A stretch of 64,000 bases of DNA from Curtobacterium sp. MCBD17_032 (lineage in GTDB: Bacteria > Actinomycetota > Actinomycetes > Actinomycetales > Microbacteriaceae), in the NCBI RefSeq assembly GCF_003234855.1, contig NZ_QKTO01000003.1:62001-126000 (forward strand), given 5' to 3'. The position numbers and the translations under genes were made by a program. Below are positions 17,913-26,561 of the stretch, piece by piece (position 1 is the stretch's first letter; each line of letters starts with the position of its first letter). The notes beneath the pieces were generated by a model. That model searched no databases. It saw only the letters and a list, made by a program, of their open reading frames with translations, and was not told the DNA's origin.

Positions 17913-18914
17913 ATGCGCTCCGAGGACACGGAGCAGACCGCATCCGCCAAGAGACGAGACGCAGCTGAACCCGTGAAACTGTTCATCCAGATCCCCTGCC
18001 TCAACGAGGAGAACACGCTCGCCAGCGTGATCGACTCCATCCCGACCGAGATCGACGGTATCGACGAGATCGAGATCCTCGTCGTCAACGACGGCAGCAC
18101 CGACCGCACAGTCGAGGTCGCCCGGGAGCACGGCGTCACGCACTTCGTGCACCACACCACGAACATGGGGCTCGCCCGCTCCTTCCGGGACGGCGTCGAC
18201 TACGCGCTGCTCCACGGCGCGGACATCGTCGTCAACACCGACGGCGACAACCAGTACCCGCAGGCGCAGATCGCCGAGCTCGTCCAGCCGATCCTGCGCG
18301 GGGAAGCCGAGATCGTCATCGGTGACCGGCAGACGCGGACCATCGAGCACTTCTCGGGCTTCAAGAAGCTCATGCAGCGCTTCGGGTCGTGGGTCGCGTC
18401 CCGCGCCGCCGGACTCGACCTGCCCGACGCCGCCAGCGGGTTCCGCGCGTACTCGAAGTACTCTCTCATCCGCCTCAACATCGTGACGCGCTTCAGCTAC
18501 TGCATGGAGACGATCGTGCAGGCCGGGTACAAGCGCCTGGCGATCGCGAGCATCCCGATCACGACGAACCCGAAGACGCGCGAGTCCCGGCTCTTCAGCA
18601 ACATCTGGCAGCACATGTTCCAGTCGGGCTCCGCGATCGCCCGGGTGTACCTGATGTACCGGCCCATGGCCCTGTTCCTCTGGGTCGCCGCGATCCTCGG
18701 CGCGCTCGGGCTGTGGCCCCTCGTGCGGTACCTGGTCCTCCTCGCGGTGGACAGCGGAGGTGACCACCTGCAGTCGATCATCCTCGGCGTCGTGTTGCTC
18801 ATCACAGCGGTGCTCTCGATCGTCATCGGCGTCGTCGCCGACCTGACCCGCCTGAACCGGACCCTCGCCGAGGAGCAGCTCGACCTGCAGAAACTGCAGC
18901 GGTACGGCGACTGA
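17913..18914 (+). CDS. Membrane-anchored GT2 glycosyltransferase (polyprenyl-phosphate sugar synthase type)
   Basis: This protein of about 333 residues has a GT2 domain (FIQIPCLNEENTLASVI, LVVNDGSTDRTVEVA, then VNTDGDNQYPQAQI with the DxD-like acidic pair) and two C-terminal hydrophobic segments, as in DPM1/GtrB-like enzymes that load a sugar onto undecaprenyl phosphate. The C-terminus after the second segment is a short amphipathic helix. The adjacent DUF2142 protein starts inside the stop codon (TGATG), so the pair may work as sugar-lipid synthase and membrane transferase. The start is uncertain: GTG 17901 or a GTG at about 17972 are alternatives. Confidence 0.8.
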   Translation: MRSEDTEQTASAKRRDAAEPVKLFIQIPCLNEENTLASVIDSIPTEIDGIDEIEILVVNDGSTDRTVEVAREHGVTHFVHHTTNMGLARSFRDGVDYALLHGADIVVNTDGDNQYPQAQIAELVQPILRGEAEIVIGDRQTRTIEHFSGFKKLMQRFGSWVASRAAGLDLPDAASGFRAYSKYSLIRLNIVTRFSYCMETIVQAGYKRLAIASIPITTNPKTRESRLFSNIWQHMFQSGSAIARVYLMYRPMALFLWVAAILGALGLWPLVRYLVLLAVDSGGDHLQSIILGVVLLITAVLSIVIGVVADLTRLNRTLAEEQLDLQKLQRYGD

Positions 18915-20479
18915 TGCGGCACGACGACACGCAGGGGGGCGTGCCGCCCCTCTCCCGCGCAGAGCGCATCTCCGTGATCGCCGTGACCGCGGCGTTCGCA
19001 CTCCTCCTCACCCTCTGGGCCTTCGTCACCCCGATGTTCGCGGCACCCGACGAGGCCGCGCACTACGACGCCGCCGAGCAGATCGCGATCGGCAACGGCT
19101 GGCCCGACCCGGGGACGATGGACCTGCTCGCGGTCACGTACGCCGAGCAGGGGCAGCGCAGCACGGTCGCATCCGCCGACCGCGCGACCGTGGCCGACCT
19201 CATCGCGACGAACCCGGGCTTCCACGACTACCCGAACCAGATGAGTCAGCACCCGCCGACCTACTACGCGGTCGCGGCGCTCGTCCTGAAGGCCGTCGGG
19301 TTCTTCCACCACCCGTGGGACGTCGGCGTGATGGCCCTCCGACTGTTCAACGTGCTGATGATGATCCCGCTCCCGTTCCTCGTGTGGAGCACGGTGCGCC
19401 GGGTCACCCGGTCGCCGCGCACCGCCGTCGTCGGCGCGCTCGCACTGTTCGCGGTGCCGCAGCTCGCCCAGATCGGGTCCGCCGTGTCGAACGACGTGCC
19501 GGTCTTCCTGCTCGGCGCGGTCATCACCTGGCTGGTGGCGCGCACGATGACCGGCGACCACCGCTGGAGCACGCTCGTCTGGCTCGGCGTCGCCGTCGCG
19601 GCCGTGTGCTCCGTCAAGGGCACCGGACTGCCGACCGTGCCGTTCGTGGCGGTCGCCCTGCTCGTGGCCGGCCGCGGCGTCCTCCCGCTCCGGACCCGGA
19701 TCGCACGCACCGCCGTCACCGGCACCGTGGTCGCGGTGCTCGGCAGTTGGTGGTGGATCCGGAACCTCGTGCTGTTCCGGACCCTGCAGCCGAAGGGCGC
19801 CGACGAGCTGCGTGTCCTCAAGCCGTGGGGCGACCAGACCAGCGCGGACTTCGGCGGCTTCCTCAACGTCGTCTGGGACCGGTTGAGCACGTCCTTCTGG
19901 GGACAGTTCGGGGCGCTGCAGTTCCCGATGACCCCGATCCTGACCGACACGCTCACGGTCATCGCGCTCGCTGCCGTCATCGGGTGGGCGTTCCGCCGGA
20001 GCCCCTCCCGTGACGTGGTGGTCGTCATGGCGCTCCTGCCGGCGATCACGCTCGTGGTCCAAGTGCAGGACAACTTCCAGTCCTACGACGACACCCAGGT
20101 GATCGCCGGGGTGCAGGGCCGCTACTTGTTCGCCTCCCTCACCGCCCTCATCACGGTGTCCGCCATCGCGTGGCACCGCCTGCTGTCGGCGTGGACGGAC
20201 CGGGAGCGCTTCGCGACGGTCGTACGCTGGGCGTTCCCGCTGATCGCACTGTACGGCCTGACCGTCGCCTACCGCGGCTTCTACGAGAACTTCCATCTGC
20301 AGGCGACCACGCACGGCCTGGCCCTGATGGCCAACCTCACCACCGCACGACAGCCCGGGATCGTGGTCCTGATCGTGCTGGCAGCGGCGGGGATGGTCTG
20401 GGCGTTCCTCGCGGTGCGCCGCTTCGTGCTCGCCGGTCGGGCCCGCGTGGACCCGGTGGGCGCGGTTCCGGACGCCTGA
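18914..20479 (+). CDS. DUF2142-family polytopic membrane protein
   Basis: This 521-residue protein has a hydrophobic first segment followed by an acidic extracytoplasmic loop (TPMFAAPDEAAHYDAAEQIA) and later MSQHPPTYYAVAALVLKA, the recognisable DUF2142 pattern. About ten further hydrophobic stretches follow. DUF2142 proteins are thought to be GT-C-like membrane glycosyltransferases. Its ATG shares one base with the preceding glycosyltransferase TGA. It is clearly paralogous to the protein at 31411-33036, with the same loop motifs and similar length. The function is inferred from family and context only. Confidence 0.75.
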   Translation: MRHDDTQGGVPPLSRAERISVIAVTAAFALLLTLWAFVTPMFAAPDEAAHYDAAEQIAIGNGWPDPGTMDLLAVTYAEQGQRSTVASADRATVADLIATNPGFHDYPNQMSQHPPTYYAVAALVLKAVGFFHHPWDVGVMALRLFNVLMMIPLPFLVWSTVRRVTRSPRTAVVGALALFAVPQLAQIGSAVSNDVPVFLLGAVITWLVARTMTGDHRWSTLVWLGVAVAAVCSVKGTGLPTVPFVAVALLVAGRGVLPLRTRIARTAVTGTVVAVLGSWWWIRNLVLFRTLQPKGADELRVLKPWGDQTSADFGGFLNVVWDRLSTSFWGQFGALQFPMTPILTDTLTVIALAAVIGWAFRRSPSRDVVVVMALLPAITLVVQVQDNFQSYDDTQVIAGVQGRYLFASLTALITVSAIAWHRLLSAWTDRERFATVVRWAFPLIALYGLTVAYRGFYENFHLQATTHGLALMANLTTARQPGIVVLIVLAAAGMVWAFLAVRRFVLAGRARVDPVGAVPDA

Positions 20480-20515
20480 CGTCCGACCGAGGGCGACCCG
20501 CGGAACGGCTGCCCC

Positions 20516-20521
20516 TACAAT
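20516..20521 (+). promoter_or_regulatory. Candidate -10 box (TACAAT) of the rmlB operon
   Basis: TACAAT is a near-perfect -10 located 62 bp before the rmlB GTG, giving a leader of about 55 nt that carries a GGAAGGA ribosome binding site. Confidence 0.5.
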
Positions 20522-20582
20522 GGTGGCCGTCCGCAGCCGCCACGACCGACCGCCGTGCGGCGCTACGGGAAGGAACCCACAC

Positions 20583-21569
20583 GTGAAGATCCTCGTCACC
20601 GGAGGAGCCGGCTTCATCGGCTCGAACTTCGTCCGCCGGACCCTCGAGGACGCCTACCCGGGCCTCGAGGGTGCGGACGTCGTCGTGTACGACGCGCTGA
20701 CGTACTCCGGCAACCTCGAGAACCTCGCTCCGGTGGCGGACTCCCCCCGCTACACCTTCGTCCACGGGGACATCACCGACGCCGCGAAGCTCGACGAGGT
20801 CGTCCCGGGCGTCGACGCGATCGTGCACTTCGCCGCTGAGTCCCACGTCGACCGGTCGGTCCGTGACTCCGGCGTCTTCGTCGAGACGAACGTCGTGGGC
20901 ACGCAGCGCCTCCTCGACGCTGCGCTCCGCCACGGCACCGGGCGCTTCGTGCACGTCTCGACCGACGAGGTCTACGGCTCGATCGCCGAGGGCTCCTGGT
21001 CCGAGGACCGCCCGCTCGAGCCGAACTCGCCCTACTCGGCGTCGAAGGCGGGCAGCGACCTGCTCGCTCGGAGCTACCACCGCACGCACGGTATGGACGT
21101 CTCGATCACGCGCTGCTCGAACAACTACGGCCCGTACCACTTCCCCGAGAAGGTCATCCCGCTGTTCGTCACGAACCTCATCGACGACCGCCACGTGCCG
21201 CTGTACGGCGAGGGCGACAACATCCGCGACTGGCTGCACGTCGACGACCACACGCGCGGCATCGCGATGGTGCTCGTCAAGGGCCGTGCCGGCGAGGTCT
21301 ACAACATCGGCGGCGGCACCGAGCTCACCAACAAGGAGCTCACCGGGATGCTCCTCGAGGCGACCGGCAAGGACTGGTCCTTCGTCGACCGCGTGGCAGA
21401 CCGGCTCGGCCACGACCTCCGCTACTCGGTCGACATCTCGAAGATCCGGTCCGAGCTCGGGTACGAGCCGCAGGTGCCGTTCGAGCAGGGGCTCGCCGAC
21501 GTGGTGCAGTGGTACCGCGACAACCGCGCCTGGTGGGAGCCGTTGAAGGAGCGCGCGGCTCTCTCCTGA
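20583..21569 (+). CDS. rmlB: dTDP-glucose 4,6-dehydratase
   Basis: This 328-residue short-chain dehydrogenase-type enzyme converts dTDP-glucose to dTDP-4-keto-6-deoxyglucose with bound NAD. It has the Rossmann motif TGGAGFIGSNF (7-17), the catalytic region STDEVYG, the YSASKAG tyrosine-lysine pair and TRCSNNYGPYHFPEK. The GTG at 20583 has GGAAGGA upstream and yields the usual length; a longer in-frame start at 20520 overlaps the promoter. rmlD follows 14 bp downstream. Confidence 0.96.
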   Translation: MKILVTGGAGFIGSNFVRRTLEDAYPGLEGADVVVYDALTYSGNLENLAPVADSPRYTFVHGDITDAAKLDEVVPGVDAIVHFAAESHVDRSVRDSGVFVETNVVGTQRLLDAALRHGTGRFVHVSTDEVYGSIAEGSWSEDRPLEPNSPYSASKAGSDLLARSYHRTHGMDVSITRCSNNYGPYHFPEKVIPLFVTNLIDDRHVPLYGEGDNIRDWLHVDDHTRGIAMVLVKGRAGEVYNIGGGTELTNKELTGMLLEATGKDWSFVDRVADRLGHDLRYSVDISKIRSELGYEPQVPFEQGLADVVQWYRDNRAWWEPLKERAALS

Positions 21570-21583
21570 GGGGCGACGAGACC

Positions 21584-22435
21584 ATGACCCGGTACCTCAT
21601 CACCGGCGCGAGCGGCATGCTCGGCCAGGACCTCCAGTACGCCCTCCGGAACGCGGACGTGACCGCGCTCGGTCGCGCCGACCTCGACATCACCGACCCC
21701 GACGCCGTGGACGCCGCGGTCGCCGGCCAGGACGTCGTGGTCAACTCGGCGGCCTACACGAAGGTCGACGACGCCGAAACCCACGAGGACGAGGCGTACG
21801 CCGTCAACGCGACCGGGCCGGAGCTGCTGGCGCGCGCCGCGGTCCGCCACGGCGCCAAGCTGGTGACGATATCGACCGACTACGTCTTCGACGGCCACGG
21901 CACCGCGCCGTACGCCGAGGACGCGCCGACCGACCCGATCAACGCCTACGGCCGGACGAAGGCCGCGGGTGAGTCCTTCGTCCGCGAGATCGCGCCCGAC
22001 TCCTCGTACGTCGTGCGGACCGCGTGGATCTACGGCGCGCACGGCCCGAACTTCGCCGCGACGATGCTCCGACTGGCCGGTTCCCACGACACCGTGAGCG
22101 TGGTCACCGACCAGGTCGGGCAGCCCACGTGGACCGGTGACCTGGCTGCACGGATCGTCGAGCTCGTCGAGTCCGGTGCACCAGCCGGCACCTACCACGG
22201 GACGAACGCCGGACAGGCGTCCTGGTTCGACTTCACGCGTGCCATCTACAGCGAGCTCGGACTCGATCCGGAGCGTGTGCTGCCCACGGACAGCGCTGCC
22301 TTCGTCCGTCCCGCTCCCCGACCGGCCTACAGCGTCCTCGGGCACGACGGATGGGCCCGCGCCGGGCTCGCCCCGATGCGCGACTGGCGCGAGGCGTTGT
22401 CCGCCGCCGTGCAGGCGGGGGCACTCACCGCGTGA
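21584..22435 (+). CDS. rmlD: dTDP-4-dehydrorhamnose reductase
   Basis: The last step of dTDP-L-rhamnose synthesis: NAD(P)H-dependent reduction of the 4-keto group. The 283-residue protein has TGASGMLGQDL (7-17), NSAAYTKVDDAE, STDYVFDG and the catalytic YGRTK. The ATG at 21584 follows a purine-rich stretch. The stop overlaps the GTG of the next membrane protein (GTGA), linking rhamnose synthesis and the flippase-like protein in one operon. Confidence 0.95.
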   Translation: MTRYLITGASGMLGQDLQYALRNADVTALGRADLDITDPDAVDAAVAGQDVVVNSAAYTKVDDAETHEDEAYAVNATGPELLARAAVRHGAKLVTISTDYVFDGHGTAPYAEDAPTDPINAYGRTKAAGESFVREIAPDSSYVVRTAWIYGAHGPNFAATMLRLAGSHDTVSVVTDQVGQPTWTGDLAARIVELVESGAPAGTYHGTNAGQASWFDFTRAIYSELGLDPERVLPTDSAAFVRPAPRPAYSVLGHDGWARAGLAPMRDWREALSAAVQAGALTA

Positions 22436-23439
22436 CGGGCACACCGGACCCACACGAGGCTGCGGCGCGCACCCCGGAGCCGGCGACGGCGAGCACCGGG
22501 GATGCTCCGACGAACGCCTCCGGTCGCCGGCGCCGCTGGCTGGTCAACGGCGTGAAGATCGCCTTCATGGTCGCCGTCGTCGTCGCCGGTGCGCTGTACA
22601 TCGCCGGGAAGTGGGACGAGGTCTCCGATGCCGTCCGGTCGATGGACCCGCTGTGGCTCGTGCTGGCGTTCCTGTCGGTCGTCGTGGCGCTCGTGCTGTC
22701 GATGCTCTCGTGGATCGTGGTCTGGCCGGCGTTCGACGTCCGACTCCCGGTGCTCCGCGGCGGGCGGGTGTTCTTCGTCAGTCAACTCGGCAAGTACCTC
22801 CCGGGGTCCGTCTGGCCCATCGCTGCACAGGCGCAGATGGCGGGTGAGGTCGGCCTCGCCAAGTCGTCGTCGATCGTCCTCTCGCTCATCTCGATGCTCG
22901 TGTCGATCGCGACCGGCCTCGGCGTGGGGGCGGTCCTCGTCCCGTTCATCGACCCGCGCCTGCTCCAGGACTACTGGTGGCTGCCCGTGGTCGGCGTTGC
23001 GTTCCTGGTGTGCCTCACCCCACCGGTGATGGGTTTCGGTGTCCGGCTCGCCCTCCGCGTCCTGCGTCGCCCGGACGCCCCGTTCTCCTACGGGTGGAGG
23101 GTCGGCGGGTCCAGCGCGGTACTCCAGGCCGGCAACTGGCTGTTCGCCGGTGTGCAGCTCTGGCTGGTCCTCATCGGGCTCGGAGTCGACCCGGCGCGCA
23201 GCTTCATCCCGTCGATCGCCGCGATGTCGCTCGCCTTCGCCCTCGGCGTGCTGCTCATCCCCTTCCCCGCGGGACTCGGCGTCCGTGAGTTCGTGCTGAC
23301 CGCGGTCCTCGCCTCGGTCACCGGACCCGCAGTCGCGGTCACGGCCGCGGTGCTGTCACGGCTGCTCTACGCGATCGCGGACTTCGCCATGGCGGGGGTC
23401 GCGGTCTCCGTCGGACGGCGGGACCGCTCGCGTCCCTGA
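22432..23439 (+). CDS. Lysylphosphatidylglycerol synthase-like (UPF0104) membrane protein
   Basis: This 335-residue polytopic protein begins with a polar, disordered N-terminus (about 1-35), then about eight hydrophobic segments including FFVSQLGKYLPGSVWPI, the signature of the LPG_synthase_TM family. The soluble acyl-transferase domain of MprF is absent, so it is the stand-alone flippase-like type. Such proteins are often found beside glycosyltransferases and may move lipid-linked intermediates. The GTG at 22432 overlaps the rmlD stop by four bases. Substrate unknown. Confidence 0.75.
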   Translation: MTGTPDPHEAAARTPEPATASTGDAPTNASGRRRRWLVNGVKIAFMVAVVVAGALYIAGKWDEVSDAVRSMDPLWLVLAFLSVVVALVLSMLSWIVVWPAFDVRLPVLRGGRVFFVSQLGKYLPGSVWPIAAQAQMAGEVGLAKSSSIVLSLISMLVSIATGLGVGAVLVPFIDPRLLQDYWWLPVVGVAFLVCLTPPVMGFGVRLALRVLRRPDAPFSYGWRVGGSSAVLQAGNWLFAGVQLWLVLIGLGVDPARSFIPSIAAMSLAFALGVLLIPFPAGLGVREFVLTAVLASVTGPAVAVTAAVLSRLLYAIADFAMAGVAVSVGRRDRSRP

Positions 23440-23458
23440 TGTCGCTCGGAGCCGTCGT

Positions 23459-24610
23459 TCAGGCGCCGACGAAGCCCGCTACGGTGTCGGTGTAAGCGGT
23501 CCACATCCGGTCGGATGCGTGCTGGTCGACACCGGACCGCAGCCGCGCGAGTTCGCCGGGACGGACCAGGCGTCGGAGGGCCTCGGTGAGCGCGTCGACG
23601 TCGTCCGCGGGGACCACGAGCCCATCGACCCCGTCGCGCACGTCGAGCGCGAGGGTGCCCGCGTCGGTGGCGAGCACCGGCGTGCCGAACCGGTGCGCGA
23701 GCGCCACGTTGATGGACGACGAGCCCGAGCGGTACGGGAGCGCGACGACGTCGAAGCCCCGGATCATCGCGGCCATGTCCGACATGGCGACGTAGCCGTC
23801 GACGACCTCGACGCGGTCCTCGATGCCGAGCGACCGGGCCTGCTCGCGGTACTCGTCGACGGGCTGCCAGAACTCACCGCGGACGACGACCCGGACGCCG
23901 GGGACCCGCGCGGCAGCCTCGAGGAGTTGGTCGACCCCCTTGTAGTGCCGCACCATGCCGAAGAAGCCGACCGTCACCGTACCGTCGACCGACGTCGCGG
24001 CCGACACCTCCGGGTCGGTCGTGGTCTCGGAGGAGTCCGGTCCGTCGCCGAGCAGCAGGTCGGCCAGTGGCAGGCGAGCCACCCGGACGTCGACGTCCGG
24101 GTCGTCACCGACGATGCCGCGCGCCAGCGCCGCCTGCTCGTCACTGTGCACGAGGACGGCACCGTACTGCCGGTACATCATCCGCACGAGTCGCTCGTCG
24201 AACCGGCCGTGTTCGTGCGGCAGGACGTTGTGCGCGAGCACCACGCCCCGCGGTCGGCGCCCGGCTGCGACGTGCATCACCGCGTAGGGCACCGCGTGGT
24301 ACGGCGTGACACCGGTCACGACGACGACGTCCGCGCCGCGCATCGTGAGGCCGGCGCGGATCCAGGTGAGCGGGTTGTACCAAGCCAGCCGTTCCGTCGA
24401 CGACGGGAACGGCGCCACCTCGGGCTCGGACTCCGGCACACGGGTGGTCCCGCTGCGGAGGAACGCGGGGTACTGCGCCTTCCAGGACAGCAGGTGCACG
24501 CGGTGCCCGGCGTCCTGCAGTCGGTGTGCGAGCGAGGTCGTGTGGGTGGCGATGCCGCCGGAGTACGGGTGCGTCGGGCCGACGATCGCGATGCGCAGGT
24601 GACGAGGCAT
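23459..24610 (-). CDS. GT4 glycosyltransferase
   Basis: This 383-residue GT-B enzyme shows an N-terminal glycine-rich segment (IVGPTHPYSGGIATHTTSLAHRL, read in two parts from residue 9), GFFGMVRHYKGVDQLLEAA at the start of the second lobe, and ALPYRSGSSSINVALAHRFGTPV in the donor site. The ATG at 24610 was chosen because a TATGCT -10 box lies exactly 6 nt ahead, which makes a leaderless transcript likely; a longer frame would overlap the divergent gene. The donor sugar is unknown. Its stop is 20 bp from the convergent membrane protein gene. Confidence 0.8.
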   Translation of the reverse strand: MPRHLRIAIVGPTHPYSGGIATHTTSLAHRLQDAGHRVHLLSWKAQYPAFLRSGTTRVPESEPEVAPFPSSTERLAWYNPLTWIRAGLTMRGADVVVVTGVTPYHAVPYAVMHVAAGRRPRGVVLAHNVLPHEHGRFDERLVRMMYRQYGAVLVHSDEQAALARGIVGDDPDVDVRVARLPLADLLLGDGPDSSETTTDPEVSAATSVDGTVTVGFFGMVRHYKGVDQLLEAAARVPGVRVVVRGEFWQPVDEYREQARSLGIEDRVEVVDGYVAMSDMAAMIRGFDVVALPYRSGSSSINVALAHRFGTPVLATDAGTLALDVRDGVDGLVVPADDVDALTEALRRLVRPGELARLRSGVDQHASDRMWTAYTDTVAGFVGA

Positions 24611-24616
24611 CAGTCG

Positions 24617-24622
24617 AGCATA
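24617..24622 (-). promoter_or_regulatory. Leaderless-type -10 box (TATGCT) of the minus-strand GT4 gene
   Basis: TATGCT on the minus strand is 6 nt before the ATG at 24610, the spacing expected when transcription starts at the start codon. Confidence 0.5.
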
Positions 24623-24675
24623 CTGGTGCCCTCGACGCCCCGGCCGAGCGCCATGAGCTCCCGGCAGCCCCCTGG

Positions 24676-24681
24676 TACAGT
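24676..24681 (+). promoter_or_regulatory. Candidate -10 box (TACAGT) for the plus-strand GT4 gene
   Basis: TACAGT is 56 bp before the ATG at 24737. It is back to back with the minus-strand promoter at 24617-24622. Confidence 0.4.
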
Positions 24682-24736
24682 CGGGACGCCTGCGGACCGC
24701 TCCACCGTCCGTGCCCGAAGGAAGGACGGCCTCGCA

Positions 24737-25879
24737 ATGACGACGCTCCGCGTGATCGTGGACCAGATGGTCGCTCCCGTCCCGGGCGGCATCGGTCGGT
24801 ACGCGGAAGAACTGACCCGGCACCTGGTCGCGACCGCACCCGCCGGCTGCGACGTCGTCGGCGTGGTGTCCGCCGTGGACCGGGACGAGCTCGAGCGCGT
24901 CCGGACCCTGCTGCCGGGCCTCGCCGACCTCGAGAAGCTGGTGCTGCCCCGTCGTGAGCTCTCGCTCGCGTGGCAGGGCGGCTTCGTCGGAGGCGCGGGG
25001 CACGGCATGGTGCACGCGCCGAGCGTCCTCGCGCCGCTCGTCAAGCACGACCGATCCACCGACCCCGGTCGACAGACGGTCGTCACCGTGCACGACGTCG
25101 TGCCGTGGACCAACCCCGAGACCCTCACCCCCCGTGGCGTGCACTTCCACCGTGCCATGGTCAAGCGTGCCTGGAAGTACGCGGATGCCGTGGTCGTCCC
25201 CACCCACGCGGTCGCGGACGCCCTCAGCGAGATCCACCGGTTCGACGAACGGATCCGGGTGATCGGCGGGGCGCCCAGTGGCCGACTCCGTACCCCCGTC
25301 GACGCCGACGTCCGTGCAGAGCGCCTCGGTCTGCCGGAGCGGTACGTGCTCGCGGTCGGGACGCTCGAACCGCGGAAGGGCCTCGCACACCTCATCGAGG
25401 CGATGGCGCACCCGGACGCTCCGTCGGGGATCCCGCTCGTGATCGCCGGACCGGACGGGTGGGGCGACGTCAACGTGTACGACACCGCCGAGCGCGCCGG
25501 ACTCGACCGGAACCGGTTGAGGGTGCTGGGGCGGATCGACGACGCGGACCTCGCGGTGGCGTACGACCGCGCGACCGTCTTCGTCTTCCCGAGCCTCGCC
25601 GAGGGCTTCGGCCTACCGTTGATCGAGGCGATGAGCTTCGGCACGCCGGTCATCCACTCCGACGACTCCGCCGTCCGCGAGGTCGCGTCGGACGCCGGCG
25701 TGACGGTCGCCCGGGATCCGCGCGGCTCGTACGCCGAGCGGCTCGCCCAGGCTGTCTACCAGGTGGTCAACGACCCGTTGCTCGCCGCGCAACTCGCGAT
25801 CGCCGGGCCGGACCGGGCGCGGATGTACGACTGGAACGACTCCGCCGTCGAGACCTGGCAGCTGCACGCCGACCTCTGA
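24737..25879 (+). CDS. GT4 glycosyltransferase, mannosyltransferase-like
   Basis: This 380-residue GT-B protein has PVPGGIGRYAEELTRHL near the N-terminus, AVGTLEPRKGLAHLIEAM in the second lobe and FPSLAEGFGLPLIEAMSFGTPV at the donor site. It closely parallels the enzyme at 10690-11841 in motif order and length. The ATG follows GAAGGA. It stands alone on the plus strand, divergent from another GT4 gene and convergent with purE. It probably transfers mannose or a similar hexose during wall glycan assembly. Confidence 0.82.
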   Translation: MTTLRVIVDQMVAPVPGGIGRYAEELTRHLVATAPAGCDVVGVVSAVDRDELERVRTLLPGLADLEKLVLPRRELSLAWQGGFVGGAGHGMVHAPSVLAPLVKHDRSTDPGRQTVVTVHDVVPWTNPETLTPRGVHFHRAMVKRAWKYADAVVVPTHAVADALSEIHRFDERIRVIGGAPSGRLRTPVDADVRAERLGLPERYVLAVGTLEPRKGLAHLIEAMAHPDAPSGIPLVIAGPDGWGDVNVYDTAERAGLDRNRLRVLGRIDDADLAVAYDRATVFVFPSLAEGFGLPLIEAMSFGTPVIHSDDSAVREVASDAGVTVARDPRGSYAERLAQAVYQVVNDPLLAAQLAIAGPDRARMYDWNDSAVETWQLHADL

Positions 25880-26036
25880 GCGCATCGGTGCTCCGCTCCG
25901 CTCGCACCGGCGCCGGCGGCCGGTTCCGCGCACCACCAGGCCGGAGGCACGGCTCTCGGAGGCCGTCGGGCCCGCGTCGGCGCCGGCTCCGGTCGGACCG
26001 GCTCGGTCGCCGGAGCGCGTCCGGCCCGTCGCCCCC

Positions 26037-26549
26037 TCAGAGCGATCCGCGCAGACGCGCCGCCTTCTCCTCGACGAGCTGCTCGAGTCCCTCGGCGTAC
26101 TCCTGCAGCCGCGCGGCCACCGCGGTGTCCGCGGACCCGATGATGCGTGCCGCGAGCAGACCGGCGTTCGCCGCACCGTTGATCGCCATGGTCGCCACAG
26201 GGATGCCCGCAGGCATCTGCACGATCGACAGCAGGGAGTCGAGCCCGTCCAGGCGTGCGAGCTGCACCGGTACACCGATCACCGGGAGCGTGGTCATCGA
26301 CGCGACCATGCCGGGCAGGTGTGCCGCTCCCCCGGCACCGGCGATCACGACGCGGATGCCGCGGCCGGCGGCGGCTCGGGCGAACCGGGTCATCTTCTCG
26401 GGCGTCCGGTGTGCCGAGACGACGTCCACCTCGAACGGGACGCCGAGCTCTCCGAGCAGGTCCGCGGCGGCACGCATCGTCGGCCAGTCGGAGTCCGACC
26501 CCATGATGATCGAGACGAGCGGCTGGACGGGGGCGGCGGTGTCGGTCAC
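26037..26549 (-). CDS. purE: N5-carboxyaminoimidazole ribonucleotide mutase
   Basis: It converts N5-CAIR to CAIR in purine synthesis, downstream of PurK. The 170-residue class I PurE has IIMGSDSDW (14-22), the catalytic-site SAHRTPE and [12 protein letters not shown] motifs and the usual octamer-forming length. The GTG at 26549 is preceded by a TAGGCT -10 box at 6 nt, so the mRNA is probably leaderless. Unusually, its partner purK is 3.5 kb away, with a glycosyltransferase and a GH6 glucanase between. Confidence 0.95.
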   Translation of the reverse strand: MTDTAAPVQPLVSIIMGSDSDWPTMRAAADLLGELGVPFEVDVVSAHRTPEKMTRFARAAAGRGIRVVIAGAGGAAHLPGMVASMTTLPVIGVPVQLARLDGLDSLLSIVQMPAGIPVATMAINGAANAGLLAARIIGSADTAVAARLQEYAEGLEQLVEEKAARLRGSL

Positions 26550-26555
26550 GGACCG

Positions 26556-26561
26556 AGCCTA
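26556..26561 (-). promoter_or_regulatory. Leaderless-type -10 box (TAGGCT) of purE overlapping an upstream stop codon
   Basis: TAGGCT is 6 nt before the purE GTG, and its TAG is the stop codon of the upstream glycosyltransferase, so promoter and coding sequence share bases. Confidence 0.55.
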
